Shown piece after piece: positions 29,950 through 32,415 of a DNA stretch of 32,415 nt. Both the position numbers and the translations under genes were made by a program. The notes beneath the pieces are model-generated. The model saw only the letters and a program-made list of their open reading frames with translations. It was not told the origin of the DNA and made no database searches. The number at the start of each line of letters is the position of its first letter. Position 1 is the stretch's first letter. Source of the stretch: a virus; the IMG/VR virus record IMGVR_UViG_3300030329_004399, positions 1 through 32,415 of that record; one strand, 5' to 3'.

Positions 29950-30247
29950 GTTTAATTCTATTTATTAAGATAGTTTCTTTTAATTGAATCCTTTTTTTAT
30001 CGCAGGCAATTTGGGAGCTTTCTATTTCCCAATCCATTAATATGATTAATGCTACCAGCAATAAGTTAATCCCCTCAATCCATAAAAGATCCATTGCCTT
30101 TGAGAGATCAACAATTGCAACGATTGTCCATGTTATAATCCCCATTAATGCAATCCATAGCATTATCTTTTTAATTTTGGTAAGCCAATTGATATAATTA
30201 TGTAGCTCCATTTCCTGCGTCCTTAAGCGGTTCATTTTTTGATTCAT
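29936..30247 (-). CDS. Two-TM membrane protein
   Basis: A 103-aa protein with two hydrophobic helices (about residues 28-47, IMLWIALMGIITWTIVAIVD, and 54-69, LWIEGINLLLVALIIL) and basic ends. Early-region membrane protein of unknown role; 11 nt after the upstream gene. Confidence 0.7.
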   Translation of the reverse strand: MNQKMNRLRTQEMELHNYINWLTKIKKIMLWIALMGIITWTIVAIVDLSKAMDLLWIEGINLLLVALIILMDWEIESSQIACDKKRIQLKETILINRIKHGID

Positions 30248-30258
30248 AATATTATTTT

Positions 30259-31038
30259 TTAATATTGAACTTTAAATTTTACAACTCTTCTGGCCCATTC
30301 AGCATCTAGGCGATCATAACATTCTTCATAAGAATAAACAGAATGTTCATCATCCCACGGATCACCATACTTTCTAATATCTTCATCACTAGGATACATC
30401 CAGATCGTAGGCTCACCGGGGCAATCATCCCAAGTCTGTATGTCCAGATCCACGTTCATTTTTTTAGCGAGTCTCTTAACCTTGCCCCTGATGGAATTTA
30501 TTTTTTGAGGACTATTTTTTGCTACAGTAGGTATTTGAATTTCTTTACCTTTTTTCATGTAGATTTTCCACACTTTACGAACTCTGCGTCCTTTCCCTTT
30601 TTTCATCTCATCAAATAAGATTGGATCTTTCACAATATTATCGACAAAGAAATCACCTTGAAGAATTTGATAATGATTTCCGGCACTTACAAGAAAAACA
30701 TCATAGCCTTGTTCTTTAAGGCTAAGATCATTTTTAAACTGTTTCCGCCATTGATTCAGAGTAGGGCGCTTTCTAGTTGGGATATGCTCATACCTATCAA
30801 ATAGATTAGGATTAAGATTACATTCCTCTAAACATTGAAGCATTGTCCGATGGGTCATGTAAGTGCACTTAGTGCTTAATGTAAAAGATCTGGCTAATCG
30901 GCTAGCCTCGTCTGTGCTCATTCCGGTCAGCAAAGAAATTGCTCCCGGGCCACACCATCTATTCTTACCATGAATAGGGTGTAAGGTTTTAAGTTTCACC
31001 GCATAGCGGTTAGGTCTAGGTAGGTCATTAGGTTTCAT
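30259..31038 (-). CDS. Possible papain-fold cysteine peptidase-like protein
   Basis: A 259-aa protein. The N-terminus contains NRWCGPGAISLLTGMSTDEA with Cys at residue 29 in the CGP setting used by C39/transglutaminase-type proteases, followed by a SAGNHYQILQGDFFVDN segment with H121 and D132/N133 at the right order. C-terminal about 100 residues are basic, then Asp/Tyr-rich. The Cys-His-Asp order supports a papain-like fold, but activity and target are unknown. Own promoter just upstream. Confidence 0.6.
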   Translation of the reverse strand: MKPNDLPRPNRYAVKLKTLHPIHGKNRWCGPGAISLLTGMSTDEASRLARSFTLSTKCTYMTHRTMLQCLEECNLNPNLFDRYEHIPTRKRPTLNQWRKQFKNDLSLKEQGYDVFLVSAGNHYQILQGDFFVDNIVKDPILFDEMKKGKGRRVRKVWKIYMKKGKEIQIPTVAKNSPQKINSIRGKVKRLAKKMNVDLDIQTWDDCPGEPTIWMYPSDEDIRKYGDPWDDEHSVYSYEECYDRLDAEWARRVVKFKVQY

Positions 31039-31044
31039 AATAAT

Positions 31045-31075
31045 GGGATTTTATCATATTTTAAGACTTTAGCAA
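31045..31075 (-). promoter_or_regulatory. Early promoter before the papain-like gene
   Basis: On the - strand TTGCTA (31075-31070), 16 nt, TAAAAT (31053-31048), then 9 nt to ATG 31038. Expected leader is only a few nucleotides. Confidence 0.65.
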
Positions 31076-31078
31076 ACC

Positions 31079-31984
31079 TTAAAGTTTCCCTTTTTTAATT
31101 TTTTCCTTCATTTTCTGCATTTCTTTCCGCTGTTCTTCAGTTAAAGGGGTATAATCACTCTGTAATTCCTTCATTGGTTTAGGTGGTTTATACCCCATCC
31201 CTCCAATATTACAGGCAAAAGCTCGCTCAATTAGATCACCAATATTGATCAATGCCCTATTCGCAGTAGTAGCAATGGGATGCTCATCTTTCAAATTCCC
31301 TGCCCTATGTTTCTTTACATAAGTCAATACCCTTTCCTCCTCTTTCTTAGTCATTCCCCTATCCCATACCATGCGCTTTGATTCTGGATTGATCGCGGAT
31401 AATTCTGATCCGTATAACTTAGCTAATCTTTCACAAAATGTATCAACCTTATTTGCCGGGGGTCTATCTTTCTCTATCTCCTTTATATCTTCTCTATATA
31501 TATAATTATCCTTTCCTTTCCTTTCCTTTCCTTTCCTTGGCCCTTCCGAGGGGCTTACAACCCCCTTCGAACCCCCTTCCGAGGGGCTTCTTTGTTTTTC
31601 TTTTATTTCTTTTAATTCAGGATACTTATTAAAGATAGCCTCCTGTAGAGGTTCAGGATAATCAGCTACACATTTAAGAACTGACTTCATCATATTATTC
31701 CTTATCAATCCCCTCCCCGATCCTATTTGTTTAGTTATCCAATTAGAAATGAATACTCTATCACCATATAATTCAAATGATCCACTCGCCAATGCCTCCT
31801 TTAGTATTTCATTTGGATTGGGTATTGAACATTCAAATGAGATTCTCTTTTCTGATATCCTCACTACCCCGGCATTATCTCTACTCGATGAGGTTAATAA
31901 CCAGAAGACTAATAACTTTGCTTCACAGGATAGATTTTCAAAATCGGGGTCGGCCCAGATGGTAGGCCCTAGGATTGCTTTCAT
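31079..31984 (-). CDS. Replication initiation protein (winged-helix type)
   Basis: A 301-aa protein. Residues about 1-75 form the N-terminal winged-helix of phage replication proteins (PTIWADPDFENLSCEAKLLV; RISEKRISFECSI; LYGDRVFISNW). A low-complexity hinge (about 135-165) is coded by the putative origin. The C-terminal part (TFCERLAKLYGSELSAINPE; RVLTYVKKHRAGN) is helical and resembles loader or primosome-contact regions. It would melt the origin and recruit the host replisome, as no phage polymerase is present. First gene of the - strand operon, with a strong leaderless promoter. Confidence 0.82.
   Translation of the reverse strand: MKAILGPTIWADPDFENLSCEAKLLVFWLLTSSSRDNAGVVRISEKRISFECSIPNPNEILKEALASGSFELYGDRVFISNWITKQIGSGRGLIRNNMMKSVLKCVADYPEPLQEAIFNKYPELKEIKEKQRSPSEGGSKGVVSPSEGPRKGKERKGKDNYIYREDIKEIEKDRPPANKVDTFCERLAKLYGSELSAINPESKRMVWDRGMTKKEEERVLTYVKKHRAGNLKDEHPIATTANRALINIGDLIERAFACNIGGMGYKPPKPMKELQSDYTPLTEEQRKEMQKMKEKIKKGKL
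31488..31590. other. Putative replication origin inside the initiator gene
   Basis: In order on the + strand: AT tract (TATCTTCTCTATATATATAA, about 31488-31507), five tandem CCTTT units plus CCTT (31510-31538), and iterons CCCTTCCGAGGGGCTT at 31541-31556 and 31574-31589 with a half-match CCCTTCGA at 31563. This mirrors lambda, where the origin lies inside gene O. Repeats show directly; the origin role is inferred. Confidence 0.65.
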
Positions 31985-32018
31985 GTGGCGATTATAAATG
32001 ATCCTATGAGTTCATCAA
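31985..32018 (-). promoter_or_regulatory. Early promoter of the replication gene, leaderless layout
   Basis: On the - strand TTGATG (32018-32013), 16 nt, perfect TATAAT (31996-31991), CGCCAC, ATG 31984. A start 6-7 nt downstream of TATAAT places the mRNA 5' end at the ATG. Confidence 0.8.
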
Positions 32019-32061
32019 GAACTGATTGATTAATATTCTTTATAAATTAGATTCCAGCGTT

Positions 32062-32352
32062 ATGACTTATCCAGAACGAAAGACCATTTATGTAGATGTC
32101 GATGGGACATTGCTCATTAAAGATAGGATTAATATTAGGTTAGTAGCCTATATTAAAAGAATGAAACAAGAGGGATACGAGGTGAATATATGGAGTATGA
32201 GAGGAAAAAAATATGCTGAGAAGTGGTGTATCAGGGCAGGACTTAAATATTATATAACTCACTGTTTAGGTAAACCGGGAATGATCATTGATGATGAAGG
32301 TTGGGCATGGACTAAAAATTGCAAAGTATCAAAAAGATGCCCCAAATATTAG
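32062..32352 (+). CDS. HAD-superfamily phosphatase-like protein
   Basis: A 96-aa protein with HAD motif I IYVDVDGTLL (D12, D14), motif II-like NIWSMRG (S45), and GKPGMIIDDEG for motifs III/IV (K71, D78, D79). The cap is absent, so the substrate may be a macromolecule or small phosphate such as a nucleotide end. ATG 32062 is preferred to an upstream TTG at 32026, because the extra residues do not belong to the domain. It stands alone on the + strand, diverging from the early operon, and could be co-transcribed with the terminase genes across the genome ends. Confidence 0.82.
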   Translation: MTYPERKTIYVDVDGTLLIKDRINIRLVAYIKRMKQEGYEVNIWSMRGKKYAEKWCIRAGLKYYITHCLGKPGMIIDDEGWAWTKNCKVSKRCPKY

Positions 32353-32380
32353 ACCATCTTCATAACTCGTTGATACTTAG

Positions 32381-32393
32381 GTTCTTTCAGAAC
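32381..32393. other. Small hairpin at the right end
   Basis: GTTCT-TTC-AGAAC forms a 5-bp hairpin 29 nt after the HAD gene. No T run follows. It may be a weak terminator or part of the packaging site. Confidence 0.3.
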
Positions 32394-32415
32394 AGAAAAC
32401 GTCAGTCAGTGTCCG

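Noticed and set aside
31510-31590. CRISPR-like or slippage-only repeat
   Set aside because: Units are 5 bp or two 16-bp copies without spacers of CRISPR size, and they are in frame in a conserved gene; an origin is the better reading.

Overview
The window looks like the complete or near-complete genome of a small tailed phage (Caudoviricetes, siphovirus type), AT-rich, about 32.4 kb. Gram-negative-style lysis genes (holin-like, lipoprotein, M15 endopeptidase, one-TM coiled-coil protein) suggest a Gram-negative host; the host cannot be named from the sequence. No integrase, DNA polymerase, RNA polymerase or tRNA gene was recognised. Shine-Dalgarno sequences are mostly absent and many promoters sit so close to start codons that leaderless or near-leaderless mRNAs are expected.

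Left part, + strand (160-20405): lambda-like head module (small terminase, GpA-type large terminase, gpW-like protein, lambda-type portal, and a single-chain prohead protease/HK97 capsid fusion), head-tail and tail genes with a classic A AAA AAG -1 frameshift (G/GT tail chaperone), a short tape measure, tail tip and fibre genes, a lysis cassette, then a metallophosphoesterase, a small HTH protein and a metallopeptidase. Six genes here carry the same upstream signature, TGAT-box, exactly 19 nt, TAT-box, 5-8 nt, start codon, which I read as a phage-specific late promoter.

Right part, - strand (31984-20402): a replication initiator with a lambda-O-like internal origin (AT-rich tract plus iterons), a possible papain-fold protein, an SSB-like protein, a RecE/YqaJ-type exonuclease, PD-(D/E)XK-like and unknown small genes, then a five-gene 7-deazaguanine DNA-modification operon (dpdA, queE, folE, queC, queD; predicted product 2'-deoxy-preQ0 in DNA) followed by a 50-aa XapX membrane protein. 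The distal end is a chain of small genes separated by structured RNA elements: two type II hammerhead ribozymes with compensatory changes and a predicted loop-loop pseudoknot, and two copies of a tRNA T-arm-like hairpin. A 57-aa XRE regulator lies at the convergent junction at 20402. Four - strand promoters share TTGNNN-N16-TANNNT placed 6-9 nt before the ATG.

How it fits together: early - strand transcription makes the replication, recombination, DNA-modification and small regulatory/host-takeover proteins, with mRNA possibly cut into single-gene units by ribozymes and hairpins; late + strand transcription from the TGATCTAT promoters makes the virion and lysis proteins; preQ0 in the DNA would guard the genome against host restriction.
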